Part shown: one piece after another, positions 12,236 through 24,599 of the stretch | Position numbering within the stretch: position 1 is the first letter of the stretch | Layout: every line of letters begins with the position of its first letter | Source of the DNA: Schistosoma haematobium | Lineage: Eukaryota > Platyhelminthes > Trematoda > Strigeidida > Schistosomatidae | Assembly: GCF_000699445.3 (NCBI RefSeq) | Contig: NC_067196.1 | Location: 86,294,364 to 86,358,363, forward strand | Direction of reading: 5' to 3' | Length of the DNA stretch: 64,000 nt | Notes under the pieces: generated by a model | What the model saw: only the letters and a program-made list of their open reading frames with translations | What the model was told of the DNA's origin: nothing | Database searches by the model: none | Made by a program: the position numbers and the translations under genes

Positions 12236-12560
12236 ACTCCAAGTTAGATATTAACACCGTCGGATGACAGCTCAGTGGTTTAGAGGTTAAATGTTCGCGC
12301 GCAAGATCGATGGTACTAGGTTCGATTTCTGTGTGCGAAGTCGTGGGTCTCAACTGCTGAAGTCACATACGAGGACGAACCAGCTGTCCAATGCTTACAG
12401 GTTTCCAACGGTTCAATCGGCTCATGATTTTAATTAAACTCAACAATCTCCGCAACCCTATACTTTCAATTATCATGTGCTCACTGGGGACTAGCTTCGG
12501 GAGGAATTTCACGGGGTTCTAGAAGCTGTGACCAGTTGATTTCAATCGTGTCGGATGAAA
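12236..12560 (+). repeat. family B ribozyme SINE, degenerate
   Basis: tRNA-like head near 12270-12330 (CTCAGTGGTTTAGAGGTTAA, then a box B-like AGGTTCGATTTC). It is followed by a decayed hammerhead with CTGAAGTC in place of CTGAGGA and GACGAACC in place of GACGAAAC. A family-typical downstream flank (GCTCACTGGGGACTAGCTTC) runs to about 12550. The ribozyme is inactive by sequence. Confidence 0.7.
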
Positions 12561-12744
12561 AACAGTTACCCACCGAACACGATGGAAAATGTTCGCATAG
12601 TATCGTAAAATTAGATAACCTTTTTGCTTGATAAATAAGTTACAGTCTATCCGTTAAGAACTATTGAACAAGAGAAATACGAAAATGTGTCTGCACTCAA
12701 TATTAATTAACATATTTGATAATCAATTTGTATTTTCACTTATT

Positions 12745-13012
12745 GATGTGAACAGAGAAACAAGAAGCCTTGAAAAACTACGGAAGTTAATTATGGAGGA
12801 CGTTATTTCATTTAATTTAAAGCTTGTAAAACAGTAACATTTATTTTTTACCCTAATTTATTCTACAGATCATAAGCTTTCGTTTGATGTATGATTCACT
12901 GCCATAGTCCGTCTAGTTCCAAAGCTATTGTAACTTAAACATACTATTGTACGTTGTGGTCGGGTTAGTCATCTATTTATTCATGCATCTTTTTACATTG
13001 ATCTGAAATCGG
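12745..13012 (+). repeat. dispersed repeat D, copy 1
   Basis: About 265 bases starting GAACAGAGAAACAAGAAGCC match 63680-64000 in the same orientation with high identity. The second copy holds about 60 extra bases near 63890-63960. No coding potential is seen. It lies immediately upstream of a Perere-like fragment, so it could be part of another element into which that one inserted. The family is not recognised. Confidence 0.75.
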
Positions 13013-13139
13013 GAACCAGATCGGTATTGAGAATAAATCGAACAATGTTCCAGTTGACTTGTCTTCTCTCACTCGCGTACTTGTCAACCAATCAGGCGAT
13101 AGAATAGTTTTCGCCATTTTTGTTTAACTTCATCATAGA

Positions 13140-14265
13140 TCTACTGATGGAAATAACTTTCTCGTCAACTGAATTCTCGGGTATTGATCTCCTTCCAGAA
13201 GGTCCACTTATCGACTAAGAATACGCAGATGACATAGTCCTGTTTGGTGAAGACGCTGACAAAATGCAGAGTATTCGGGTAGCACTGGGCAACAATCCCA
13301 GAATGTTAAGAATGCGCTTATCTCCCTCTAAATGCAAGTTGTTGCTTCAGGACTGGTCTGCGTCAACACCTGAACTAAGGATAAGGAGTGAAGTAGTCGA
13401 ACGCGTTGGCAACTTCACTTATCTTGGAAATCTGGTCAGCCCTAATGGGTTGGTGTCTGACGAAATTTCAGCACGGATTCGAAAAGCTCGTTTGGCTTTT
13501 GTCAACTCCCGTCACTTATGGCGAAGGCGAGATATCCGTCTATCAATAAAAGGACGAATATACTGCGCGACAGTCCGTTCTGTTTTAATTTACGGCAGCG
13601 AAACCTGGCCATTAAGAGTAGAAGATACTCGTAAGTTACTATTATTTGACCACAGATGTCTCAGAAATATTGCTGGCGTCTGCTGGGATCACCGGGTAAG
13701 TAATAGTGAGATTAGACGCAGGGTATTAGGTAATGATGGCAAATCAGTTGATGAGGTTGTTAATCTTCATCGACTGAGATGGTTGGGCCACGCGTTACGT
13801 ACGCCTGAACACTGATAAGCACGGCGCGCAATGCTGACTAGTGTTGAGAATGGTTAGAAGAAAGTTAGGGCGGCCAAACCAAAATGTGGCATCAGTGCTT
13901 TAAGTCAATAACTTTGGTCTGAGTCATGTTGGTAGATGCAGACTGCTTGATTGTGGTCCGCGTGACTATCGTAACCAATGGTTGGAGACTCTTGGTGACA
14001 TGGCTCAGAATCGATCACAGTGGCGTCGGTGTATACACTCTTTGTCTCCCCTTAAACTATGAGACTAAAATTATTTCATATCTTTCTGTGAAGTAACTTT
14101 CTTCCTGTACTATATCCTTATATGCAATCTTTCCTCTATGTATTACACCATTGAGTTGATTGCTTCTATGAATTTGCTGTTCATCTTGCTGTGCTAATGA
14201 GGTGTGGCAACTTGAACCGATGCACATATGTGCCTGGTCCGACGTTGTAACTGACTGACTTAAGA
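13140..14265 (+). mobile_element. Perere-like non-LTR retrotransposon, 3' half of RT and 3'UTR
   Basis: 5'-truncated copy. Just upstream of the open frame the DNA encodes EYADDIVLFGEDADKMQ, the reverse transcriptase catalytic box C region (ADD), interrupted by a stop. The 183-residue frame at 13264-13815 continues the RT thumb and C-terminal region with FTYLGNLVSP, LIYGSETWPLRVED and RWLGHALR, typical of flatworm non-LTR elements. After stops, the frame can be followed in pieces to MAQNRSQWRRCIHSL. An untranslated tail then ends at the GTGCCTGGTCCGACGTTG block shared with 20.6, 40.0 and 57.8 kb. It is not functional. Confidence 0.88.
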
Positions 14266-14939
14266 TTAGACAAAGAGTGAATGAAACTATAACACTGTGA
14301 CAGATTCTGTGCCATTTCACCTAACATCAACGATTGGTAATGGTAAGCGTTAGGATGCCAATCAGATAGTTTCACCTATAAACATGGCTCAATCCAACAG
14401 TCAATGGAGGTTCAATACAACTCATACACAAGTTAACAGATCATGCTCCCTTCCAATCTTTGCATTCTTATTAAATTGACAATAATTCTTCAGTTTTTTT
14501 CTGCAGCATTATTTATGATTCTTGGGAAAAGTTCTAAAATATTAACTAATAATATGGTTTATTAACCTCCAACTATGAGTCTAAGAATATAAATTTATAT
14601 AGATATAGGAAGAATAATTATAAAAATCATTCTAGTGAAGACATAAAACCTTCAAGGTATGGATAATGCAAGTGAAACTTTCTCTAAAATATTCCAAACA
14701 GGTAGGTAATTATTTTTCTTCTGTCTAAGAAAAGAAGATTGCTCTCAAAATTTGAAAACCGTAAAATAACTATAATTAATTTATTCATTCATATGTAAAT
14801 TGGATACTTATGCGTTCACTATTATCACTGTTATTATTATTATTAAGTGAATTTGAGGGGAAATATAGGCAAGGGTATTTGTGAGATACATGCCTAGCTA
14901 TTGATTATCTCAATATGTTTAGCCAATCAGCATAAATGA

Positions 14940-15095
14940 TAGGTAGTTATAGATAGTCGGGGTAAAAATCAAAATCCAAGTTTCGTGTTAGTTGGGATTA
15001 GTCAACGACGTGTATCTATAATCTTCGGGAAACTACTGCATGCCATGAGATTCCAACGTGAATCACCAAGCTTCACAGTATAAGATATTACCAAG
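14940..15095 (-). repeat. degenerate Sm-alpha SINE
   Basis: Minus strand shows TTGACTAATCCC, a loop and ACACGAAAC, a mutated hammerhead with damaged stem II, followed by a decayed tRNA-like head. It lies in the last part of the 10-kb kinase intron. Confidence 0.5.
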
Positions 15096-15104
15096 ATAAT
15101 ATTA

Positions 15105-15250
15105 TGAAATTTAAGAACTCGATGCGAGGCTTGCAGGTCTCGGGTTCGATCCGTGATGGGGTCGTAGATTTAAAGTGATGAGTCTCATACTGAAATAGAA
15201 CAATCGTTCAGTGCTCCCTGGTTTTTGGTAGTTTTCTAACAAAAGTCAGT
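15105..15250 (+). repeat. degenerate family B SINE
   Basis: Head with a good box B (GGGTTCGATCC near 15140), then GATGAGTCTCATACTGAAATAG, a strongly decayed hammerhead, and a CAGTGCTCCCTGG tail like other family B copies. Not active by sequence. Confidence 0.5.
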
Positions 15251-15421
15251 TCGTGATGCAGACTAACTATAAGGTTTCAAGAATATTGACAATAATAAAT
15301 CAAATAAGCTTCATAATTAGGAAAAATATTGGATGAAAAGTATCAAATACAAAGTATAACATTTAGTGAGATAATTATTTATTGTTAAAGAAACAAGTTA
15401 GGAATAATAAAACTTTCTTAC

Positions 15422-15791
15422 TGTGAATATCCTCTATATACAGTTGCATAAGAACCTTCTCCTAGAACATCTAACTTTTGATAAGAATCAACACAACCAA
15501 AACTACGTGATGAAGACGAACGATTATGAAGTATTCTATTCGGTGATTGTGAATGAGATTGCGGTGTACTATTTGTTGACGGAAATATGTAATTTTCACT
15601 AGTTCGTTGTGATGTAACATACTTCCCATTGATATATTGCTGTGAATGTATTGACTTATTATTAGATGCAACCGGAGAACCATGTCGAAAAACACCATTG
15701 ATAGTGGATGTAACATGCGTTATATCTTGTTGTGAAGGTGAACATATCACATTTGAATCATGTATATTGAGTAAACCAGCCAAACGTAATT
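15422..15791 (-). CDS. CDK14: PFTAIRE cyclin-dependent kinase, exon with glycine-rich loop
   Basis: A 370-nt exon (acceptor TTTTATTTTAG, donor GTAAGA), entered in phase 1 and left in phase 2. The first roughly 95 residues are Ser/Asn/Gln-rich and probably disordered. The C-terminal end begins the kinase domain with SYQKLDVLGEGSYATVYRG, matching the CDK14-type start that binds ATP; GEGSYA is the glycine-rich loop. The exon joins in frame to 5094-5015, reconstructing the first two strands and the PFTAIRE helix. The Ser-rich stretch just before the domain is where CDK14-type kinases carry regulatory phosphosites (family knowledge); I cannot assign sites here. The internal Met at 15810 is an intronic artefact. 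Confidence 0.95.
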
Positions 15792-15866
15792 CTAAAATAA
15801 AATAAACCATTAGAAGAAAGTAACTAATTCAATAGAAGAGGGTTTTGTGGAGATTTTAATAATTGT

Positions 15867-16058
15867 ATTCATGACTCAATTGAAGCTAGAACACCATGAA
15901 AAACCTGGACAGTCTCACGCGCGAGACTGATAGGTCCTGGGTTCGAATTTCGCGGGGCGGAGTCGTGGATACGTACTGCTGAGGAGTCCCGTACTAGGAC
16001 GAGACGGTCGTTCATTGCTTCCAGGTTTTCCATGATGATCTAGCTTCAAATGACTCAT
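15867..16058 (+). repeat. family B ribozyme SINE, fold-back form
   Basis: A short inverted arm (15867-15908), antisense to the element's own 3' end, is joined directly to a plus-strand unit with box B GGGTTCGAATTTC and a hammerhead at 15979. The mirror arm is at 16021-16058. The core is CTGAGGA, but GAAAC has become GAGAC, which should kill cleavage. It lies in the intron between the 15.4-kb and 17.4-kb exons. Confidence 0.75.
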
Positions 16059-16099
16059 AAATCCAACTATAATTCAATAGAATTTAATAATTAAATAAC

Positions 16100-17340
16100 T
16101 CTGTTATGAACCTTTAAATTTGAATATTATTAACGGAAATTTTGTATGAGATACACAAGTTTAACAAGTAGGACATTTTAAAGACTTGAACACAAAATTT
16201 TGAAGTTAAAGAGTTGCATTAAAGGGGAAGATTTTAAAAAATATTGACGTTAAAAAAAACAGCATTAGTTCATATGAACTAAACGATAAAATATTTTATA
16301 GCTGGCTATATTGTTTGCTAGTAGCAGGCCATCGACAGAAAGCTTTCAATACACAACTTTGGTTGTAAGTTTATGATATATTCACGAAGAAGGTGCATCT
16401 ACAATCTCGAAAAAGTTTATTGTTCACAGTAGCTGTGTTTCCTACATAATCTAATTAGGTGTTCCAGTAAAAGGTGACTATATGGAGTGCACCAATAAGT
16501 ACATATAATAATTACAAGACAGTGTTAAATAATAATATATGTTAGTTACTGTTTTCTACGCTTGTGTTATGGTCATTTGTTATGTGATTTTGTACAAAGA
16601 GTAATTGGACGTAGTTCACAACTTTTTGTATACTTAATCGTGTTACTTGGTCAATCATTCAGTCAAAAACACCGAAGGATAGAATATAAATCTATGTTAG
16701 TCTAAGCAGTCATATTCCATAACAGGTTATAGAAAAGAAGCTGACAACATTAAAAACCATAAGGTCAAAATCAATAATATCGAAAGTAAAGAAGAATATA
16801 ACAGAAAAAATTATGCTAAAATTCAAGATCCAGATGAAAGTTTCTTTTAAAAAAAACGAGTACACTTGAGCTCCTTCGATTGCTCTTCAGTTGTGATACC
16901 TAAGATCCTAAAAAGTATATATAATGATTATCTTAAAGATTTTAACCAAAACGTCTGTGCTCTCTGTAAGAGAATTCGCAAACTAATGATATGTTGTCTT
17001 TGAAAACTATCAGTATTTCTCTGATCTACTATCATGTTAAGCTAACGTTTTACGTCTGAATAGACGGTGGATGATCAAGTTTCTAACCACTACAGTTGAT
17101 AATGGTTTCTAGACATATCGATCAAAATGTTATCTTTACGTAAGAAACAACGCTTAACTGTAAGATTCATTTCATTATAAACAAGAAGTTTATCAGAGAT
17201 AACTGAAATCAAATACTAAAAATCCATATATGTAGTGAAATACCAAAAGTCATGTTTAGTCACAAAACTATCAAAAAGTGTACATCAAATTAGCCCTTTA
17301 AAAGAAAGACATAGTGCCATAGATCAAGTAAAGGAAATAA
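16100..17340. other. intron without recognisable features
   Basis: AT-rich kinase-gene intron. I see no open frame, SINE head, ribozyme core or retrotransposon motif here. Confidence 0.6.
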
Positions 17341-17367
17341 CCATTAATCATGAACTAATCAAATTAC

Positions 17368-17558
17368 CTTCAGAATGAGGCCGATTAAGAAAAGAACCTG
17401 GAGATATTTTCATTTTATTTACATCAGTATTGGATTTGGAATGTTTTGTTTTACGTGAACGTGATTTAGTTAAAGCAGTTTGTGTTTCCCCACTACCAGT
17501 ATGACGGGTATTACGTAAAATATTACGATGTCCTTTCACTTGTTTCACGGTAGTTGGT
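17368..17558 (-). CDS. CDK14: PFTAIRE cyclin-dependent kinase, N-terminal region exon
   Basis: A 191-nt exon (acceptor TTTGTTTAAG, donor GTAATT), entered in phase 2 and left in phase 1. Both junctions fit the neighbouring exons exactly. It encodes a basic Ser/Thr-rich stretch, including LTKSRSRKTKHSKS and ending NRPHSE. This lies upstream of the kinase domain and is probably disordered. It has no recognisable fold; assignment rests on splice phase, order and strand. The Met-containing reading frame upstream of 17558 is intronic. Confidence 0.85.
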
Positions 17559-18965
17559 CTTAAACAAAAAGAGGGAACATGAATAAAACATGGAAATTTC
17601 AATCGGATTACAATAATAAAAGAGAAAACCAAACAAACAAACAAGGAACAATTTCTTAATTTATAACTGTATTTTTCCCCCTTTTTGTCATTCTGTTTCT
17701 GATTGTAACATTTTAAAACCTGCTGTCTGTATTTTAACAACTGTGATGGTTATGAAACATGTAACATATGATATCAATTTAATTCAGATTTATGAGGGTT
17801 TTTTATAAAAATGGCTTTTACACAGAATACAGGATTAAATTACGCAAACGAATAAAGCACAACATAAAATACACTTTATGCTAATCAGAAAAAAAACTGC
17901 TGTCTATTTTAAAGAGAGGGAGATCACTGCCAATAAGCCTAAGTATTACACATAAATTGAAAAGTTGTACAGTACTATAAGGATTAACACAATATCATGG
18001 TTAATATTTAAAACTAGTTACTTTTTTTACATGATTAATGCCTTAAAAGTATTGTAGTGTTTAAGTGTTATCAAATCATTTTGTCCAATCTCATATGACA
18101 TTGTAAATCCGTACTGCTGAGTGTGATTTAGCAATAACCTTGTATTGTTCATTGGAATTGAATGAATCACCAGTTCATGATGAACAAAGTTTATTAAGAA
18201 CTAACCAACATGAAACAAAAAATTATTAACAAGCGACGATTTTTCTTATTGTACCGAAGTACATATATAATCCATTTTTGTTTACTGCCTAGTTAGATAT
18301 TCGTTGAAAGTCGAATGTATTAAGCAATGAATCACGATTTTGAACTGCGTGAGATCTCCAGAAGGTCAGTCCCAAGTAGGTTTGTAGGTAAACACTGGTG
18401 AGTGTCATACCACGTACAAAACAACTGTCCGGAACTGCTTGATTTCCAATGATTGCCCAGTTACAGTCAGTTCGTAACATAAACAATAAAATACCAGGTC
18501 TAGTTGAAATAAATAAAAAGTCAACATTAGATTGTACTGATGCAGGTCTCCTGTTAAAGGACTAAGTCATCATATTATAATTTTAAACCTGGTCTGATTG
18601 CATTTTATTGAGTATTGACTCTAACCAACTTACTTCCTAATCTATGTTAAGATAAAATCCAAACATAACGAACAGTAATATAGATTGGGGTTATTTATAC
18701 CTGTACACTTTTCCACACTTAAATTAATGAGTAAAATCATCCGAAATTATTTGAAAGCTTAGAGGACATATAAAGTTATTCAATAAACTGAAATCCAGGT
18801 AGATGTTTTTAACAATATAATTAAATAATGCAAACCAATTCTATAAATTTATTGTGCTAAATTAAAGGGTATGTAAGTGCGAATATATGTTCTAAATTTT
18901 TCGTTTAAATATATAATGCGAAATACTTGAATAAAAGTTGCATACATAGTAAGAATATTACTCAC

Positions 18966-19617
18966 GTTGTTGTGGTGGATGGATGATGTAATAGATGAGG
19001 TTTAACTACTATACTATTCCCGATAGCTGTAGCCGATAGGATGGAATTCCAAATTCCTGCTAATTTGGATGTAGAAGAAGAAACTGATCTTGGTCTGGGT
19101 CTTGAATGTGACCGGTTGTCAGAATCATGCGCTACACACATAGAACTTAAAGGAGACTCATCATGAAAATCCCTTTTTAATTGACTTGATGAAACACAAT
19201 GACTATGAGCAGGATGTATTGGACGGCTGAAACGTTTCCCACTATTACTATAAGGATTTTCTGAGTTTACATCTGTTTCAGGTTCAGATGAAATATGTGC
19301 GGGAGGTGTATAGGAGAATCTAGATCTTCTTTTGGACACTCGAAATCTGCTGAATTTAGATGCTGGATTATGTTTATTAGATGGTGGAGAAGATTTACTC
19401 ATCCCACCAGTTAAATCCTCTGAATGCTGATGAGAAAGTGTATCTCGATTAATGTTTGAAGTTAAATATTCTTCACTGCCAGATCCTCTTATAACGGAAC
19501 TTGAAGCAAGAACACTACCAGCGGAATGATGCCAACGTGCACGAGCAATACGACGGTAACTAGCTGATCTAGATGTACCAGCTCCTTGATTTGGATATAT
19601 TCGTCCCAATAAAATAT
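18966..19617 (-). CDS. CDK14: PFTAIRE cyclin-dependent kinase, large N-terminal exon
   Basis: A 652-nt exon (acceptor TTTTTTAG, donor GTGAGT), entered in phase 1 and left in phase 2; phases match the flanking exons. It encodes about 217 residues rich in Ser, Arg, His and Pro with several basic clusters (RFRVSKRRSRFS, SRPRPRSVSSS). The segment looks disordered and phosphorylatable. Human CDK14 has a far shorter N-terminal region (family knowledge), so the worm protein is markedly extended. No domain is recognised. Confidence 0.88.
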
Positions 19618-19659
19618 CTAAAAAATGATAATTTTTAACGTAAAAATATCTGTCCAAAA

Positions 19660-20600
19660 ACCTTGTTCAAACTTATAAAACAAGGCTAAAAGCAACAGTA
19701 TTTGTGTGAGGGCTAGTTATGCTACTAACTGGTTTCCTAAACATATTCATATGAAACAGTTTTAAAACTGTGACTTAAAGCATGAAATTCATGTGTTCAA
19801 ACCGATAACCCATAATTAAACAACATAGGGAGATTAACATCAATAAATAGCTTTTTGTAGGTATAAAAATACATAATACATCATGGTAAGCAAGTGTAAA
19901 AAAGTTAATAATGAAAGGGTGTGACACTAAAAAAATATCAAGAAAAATTATACAACAAGGTGACAAATATCTTTGATTCATAAATATCAGTCCTATCTAA
20001 TGTATATTGAAAACCATAAAAAACTGTTGTTTCTTCAGCATCGCAAAATAAATTAAGGTGTAATAAATAAATTTCAAAAAATATTTCCTACACAAACGTA
20101 CATACAAACACACACACACATACACAGTAACCATGAGAAACAAGAAGCTTTGAAGTACTATGTATTCAAATGAATCCATTTTTCCAAGTTAACTAATTTA
20201 CCTTTCTAGTTTGAATAAATGTAAATTAGACGAAAATCTAATGAATTGTAGAAGAATAAACAAATTGAAAAGAATGATTTGGTAATAATTACAGATAATT
20301 AACTTAAATTTTGCATATAATCAAATAGTATTTACAGCAAATAGAATCAATATGACAAATTAAACAATGATTATTTGCATACACTATGAATGAAAAAAAC
20401 AATATTATTTAATGGATAATTAACCATGACCTTAAATATGCACAAATAGAAAAGAAAATAATGCTTCTTTCGATAAATCTTAAACTTTAAAGAATAGTTT
20501 ATCATAAATGTAATTTGAACATTTTATTAATACAGATTGAGTACAGCGAAATACTGGCAGTTCGTAACAGTATTTTCAAACAAACCAATAGAAAATATTT
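19660..20600. other. intron without recognisable features
   Basis: AT-rich sequence between a kinase exon and a retrotransposon tail. Short minus-strand open frames near 19775-20179 are rich in Phe, Ile and Tyr, as expected from AT-rich non-coding DNA, and have no supported splice context. Confidence 0.6.
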
Positions 20601-20604
20601 ATGT

Positions 20605-21500
20605 AATTACTCAGTCAGTCAGTAACAACGTAGAACCTCGTACGTACGTACATCAGTTCGAGTTGCCATACCACATTAGCACAGAGATGCACTGGTCGAT
20701 TCAAATCCCATAGTGGTAGAGGTAGTAAGAGTGTAAGCAGTAATCGGAAACATTAGGGTTCGGAGATGTTATTTAAAGAGTATAATCCAGTGAAATAAAT
20801 TTGGGAAGAGAAAAAAAAGAGATAAGGAGGAATTAGGAGATCAAAATTTGGGAGAACACAAAGAGTGTATGCACCTGTGCCATTGCAAACGATTTTGAGC
20901 CATGTCATTCAGGGTCTCTGACCATCGGTTGCTATCATCTCGCGGTCCCCAACCAGGTAGTCTACACCTGCCAACATGGCTCAGTTCACTTGTCAGCGAC
21001 CTCATGGATTTGTGCCATGTTTAGCTTTCTTCCAACCTAATCCTACACCATGAAACATCGCTCGTCAGTGGTTAGGCATACGTAACACATGTCACAGCCT
21101 TCTCAACTAATGAATTTTCATTAGTTCATCAATCAATTTGCCATTCTTACCTAGTACCCCTTTCCTAACAACTGCGTTACTTACTCGATAGTCCCAGGAT
21201 ATACGAGCAATGTTTCGAAGACACCTATGATCAAATACTAGTAACCTACGAATATTCTCTTCTCTTACCGGCCATGTTTCACTGCCATAAAGTAGGTCAG
21301 AATGAACTGCTGCGCAGTAAACACGTCCTTTGGTTGATAGACAGATATCTCACCTATGCCATAAATGACGCAAGTTGGCAAAAGCTAGTCGATCCCTCTG
21401 TATTCGTGCTGAGATTTCGTCACACACCAGACCACAAGGGCTGATGAGACTTCCAAGATAAGTGAAGCGGTCGACACACTCAACTACTTCACTCAAATCA
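20605..21500 (-). mobile_element. Perere-like non-LTR retrotransposon, truncated 3' portion
   Basis: Minus-strand copy of the same family as 13.2-14.3 kb. The 3'UTR block lies at 20605-20710, followed, reading in reverse, by the WRRCIHSL-like end, the SETWP region, and DRFTYLGSLISPCGLV with DEISARI near 21380-21480. Frames are broken. The 5' truncation is next to a perfect 15-bp hairpin at 21516-21551. The element sits in the kinase intron in the gene's own orientation. Confidence 0.82.
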
Positions 21501-21515
21501 TTATTTCGGGTGATT

Positions 21516-21551
21516 AGAACACATATTACATAAACATGTAATATGTGTTCT
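21516..21551. repeat. perfect 15-bp hairpin
   Basis: Arms AGAACACATATTACA and TGTAATATGTGTTCT are exact complements separated by six bases. The hairpin lies at the truncated 5' edge of the Perere-like copy and may mark the insertion junction. I do not recognise it as a terminator or a transposon end. Confidence 0.8.
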
Positions 21552-21649
21552 AAACACAAAAGTATGATTCAAAACCAATTGAATTAGAAAAGTTTGTGTT
21601 GTATTTAAGACTTATTGTTCTTTTGAAAAGAAAAGTATTCAAATTTGGT

Positions 21650-21745
21650 ATGTGACTAGCAGCGAAATCTAATATGGGCTTTACTTTCTAATTGGGACTC
21701 ATCAGTTGGATGAAATGGCAACCCTCGATTCCACTTCTAGTCACG
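21650..21745 (-). repeat. degenerate Sm-alpha ribozyme
   Basis: Minus strand reads CAACTGATGAGTCCCAATTAG, then AAAGTAAAGC. CTGATGA and half of stem II survive; GGACGAAAC is lost. Flank TGACTAGCAG matches the family. Inactive. From 21750 to 23400 I see no other identifiable feature. Confidence 0.55.
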
Positions 21746-23409
21746 TATCAAATAAAAAAATAACGTGTGACTAAATGTTATACCGAACCAATTTACGCAG
21801 GTTAAACATATAACAACAGAAACTGAACAATTGTAGTCTGAAATATTAACAACGGAAAAGCAAACGGTTATTCATCAGAAATACTAGCAGCTAAATCTAC
21901 ATACACACATATATGGATTATAAAATAGCAGTGAAAAAGAGCACCATAAAATAGTTAAATATTCACATGCTAATTGTTTTTAAAAGTATTATTTCACAAA
22001 CACACGCGTACATAAACTGTATTCTTTGTCTTGCACAAAAAAAGGAGGGAAGCATTTACCAAAAGAAGAATATTAACCAATTATTTATTCAGGAGTCAGT
22101 AGTGTCTTAAACAAAAAGAATATATTGTGATAGGCAAATATTCATATATACGAAAAAACAACACCATACAATTGTGCTTTCGTCTTAAATATAATGCGAG
22201 GGAGACAATGAAGATAGAAGAAAAATAGATTTGTAAAGTAATAACAATATGTATGACAAATAAACTGCCAATCAACGTGCGACAAGAATTACATTACACT
22301 ATAGTAGAATATTTCTTTTAAAAAAAGTGTGTATTTTTTGTCGATTACCATTAAATTAGATACTTTGTCGATTAATGGAACCTGATAACAAAATTATGTA
22401 TTTGTGTACTTGGTTTCGGAAATAGACTTGGATTTGTGTGTGACAGTCAGTAGTAATTGACACTTGTTCAAACCGAAATAGAGACAATAATGTTTGAACT
22501 TAGCGTAGAGTATGGTTGAAAATCAAGTGAATCGAATTCAAGTAACAATACTATTAGAGATAACAGGAATATTTATAGAAAAACACTAGCAGTCAAGTAC
22601 ATAGATCTAGATCTGGTTAATTAAAAACAATACAACTTTGTAATTTATTATAAAAAGTGAAAAATATTCTATCCAGAGTAACACCATTTGAATACAAGAT
22701 CTAATAATTAATAATCTACAACCTAACAGGTATCAAAGAAAATAAAATGAGCATACGGGATATCGATCAATAACACAATTGAAAGGGGAAAACGATAAAG
22801 GAATATTAATGATATGGTTATAAGTTGTCTATATAACTATGGGAAGTGCATTATAAAACTGTGCAAAACACGACAATTATGAACACAAACACAGTATAAC
22901 TTACAAAAGTAGCCTAAAGTCAAGTGATAATTGAAACAAACCAAATATTAAACAACATTCCATAATGAAATTTATATTGAAAACAATAAGATCGAACACT
23001 TAGGACGCACAAAATCCAAGGAAAAAAATGAGATGTTTTATAACCTGTCAACTGTCACGACGAATTATTGGAAATCAATCAAAATTAATAATATAAATTA
23101 TACTATGATTTTATTAGATTGAAGTGAATTTATTTATTTATTAAAACATATAAAATCTGGTGAGACTGGGAATCAAAAAAGAGAATACATACACATAAAG
23201 TATGGATAACACTGTGACGAAAAAGTAGTAAATTCTAAAAAAGCACAGTATATAACAGTAGAGATAGTTTAGGTGACAATACAAACGAGACAATTTAGAT
23301 TTTGTTCAAGTTAAAGACATTCATCTTACATTTATGGATGTGTAAGAAAATTCTGGCAGGACGCCTACTAACTTATCTTCTGAACTAAGACTGTTAACCT
23401 TGGGACAGA

Positions 23410-23700
23410 ACAAACCAACTTTCAGCTGAAGAGGAATTTAGGAAAAGACTCTGACAATGGATAGAACAGACATAGTGGAAATCATCAAACTGCATCACGA
23501 AGAAAATTCTATTTTGGAATCAATAAGGTAAAAGGAAAAGAAGCAGTCAAAAGAACACATTTCATCGGGGATTGGAGGCGAACACAGATGGAATGAATGG
23601 TCATTCGAAACAACTGGAAAGGATTGTCCAGGATAAAATTCGATGGAGCTAATGGGCGGCCTATGGTTCTCCACAAGGGGTAACAGGTGTAAGAAAGGAA
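23410..23700 (+). mobile_element. RTE element 3' tail
   Basis: Begins at ACAGAACAAACCAACTTTCA, equivalent to the [11 protein letters not shown] segment of the RTE copy at 44.7 kb. It continues in decayed frames to a GGGTAACAGGTGTAAG end close to the family's AGGAGTAACAGGAGTAAG terminus. It is 5'-truncated and non-coding now. It sits on the plus strand, antisense to the kinase gene, about 180 bases downstream of an exon donor. Confidence 0.75.
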
Positions 23701-23875
23701 GTAATGATAAAATAGATTATGTTGGATATCATTCTGAAAAACCAGGAAACCAGAAGATAATTTGAAACTGAAAATTTGTTGTGAATGATTACAACTAATG
23801 CACCCAGATATTGAGAATTTGAGTTTCAGAATCATAAATACAACATAAATATTTGTTAAAATAGTTGACACTTAC

Positions 23876-24437
23876 CCTTGAAGCTACGAGCTAGGGAGGG
23901 ACCCAGAGATGAATCACAAGTGACAGTATTTGGTGAATTTGTTGTGTTTACCCAAGACAAAGGTGTTGAGTCGGTATTTGCTCTTGTAGTGTGAATCTGA
24001 TTTCTCGGAGTTGATGAATTATCATATGACGTTAAGACTGCATCCGTATTAGTTGTTGGAGATGCTTGATTTGCAGGAATAAACATTGTGCCAGAACAAA
24101 AAATTTGTTTCTGTCTAACAGAATGGTTTGCAGGAACATTTTGATGTTGCATGTGCATGAGTCGTCTAGCACTAGGACCAGGACAACCTTGTCCACTGAC
24201 ACTACCACTAACTAGATTATTTACTTCATCCACACGAACACCTCTACTATCTTTTAAAACTGAACGGAAGTCATCCACCGTAAATTCGACATTGTGACCA
24301 AAAGAATAAAGAGGAACATCAGCTAACTCTCCACCTGATCCCAAATTTGTTGACGGGTCTAAAATCGAGGAGGTTGACAATGCGTATATATTCATTGAAG
24401 AGAAACTTCTAGGTGGAGCTCCAAGAGTTCCTGTTTG
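23876..24437 (-). CDS. CDK14: PFTAIRE cyclin-dependent kinase, upstream N-terminal exon
   Basis: A 562-nt exon (acceptor TTTATTTTTCAG, donor GTAAGT), entered in phase 0 and left in phase 1; it joins in frame to 19617. It starts QTGTLGAPPRSF and encodes a Ser/Thr/Asn/Gln-rich region of about 187 residues with a VEFTVDDFRSVLKDSRGV segment that may be short and ordered. No known domain is seen. The exon before it must end in phase 0; none was found with confidence before 29706. Confidence 0.85.
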
Positions 24438-24599
24438 CTGAAAAATAAATGTAAATATTTTATGGTTAATGGTGCAGCACGCTTATATCTTTAAGAAGCA
24501 AAATTATCAAGAACACCAGCTAATTTGAACAAATAGAAAAAGAAATTTGAAAATACATATCACAAATTTATAAAAATCCAAGAACAAATAACATAGAAT

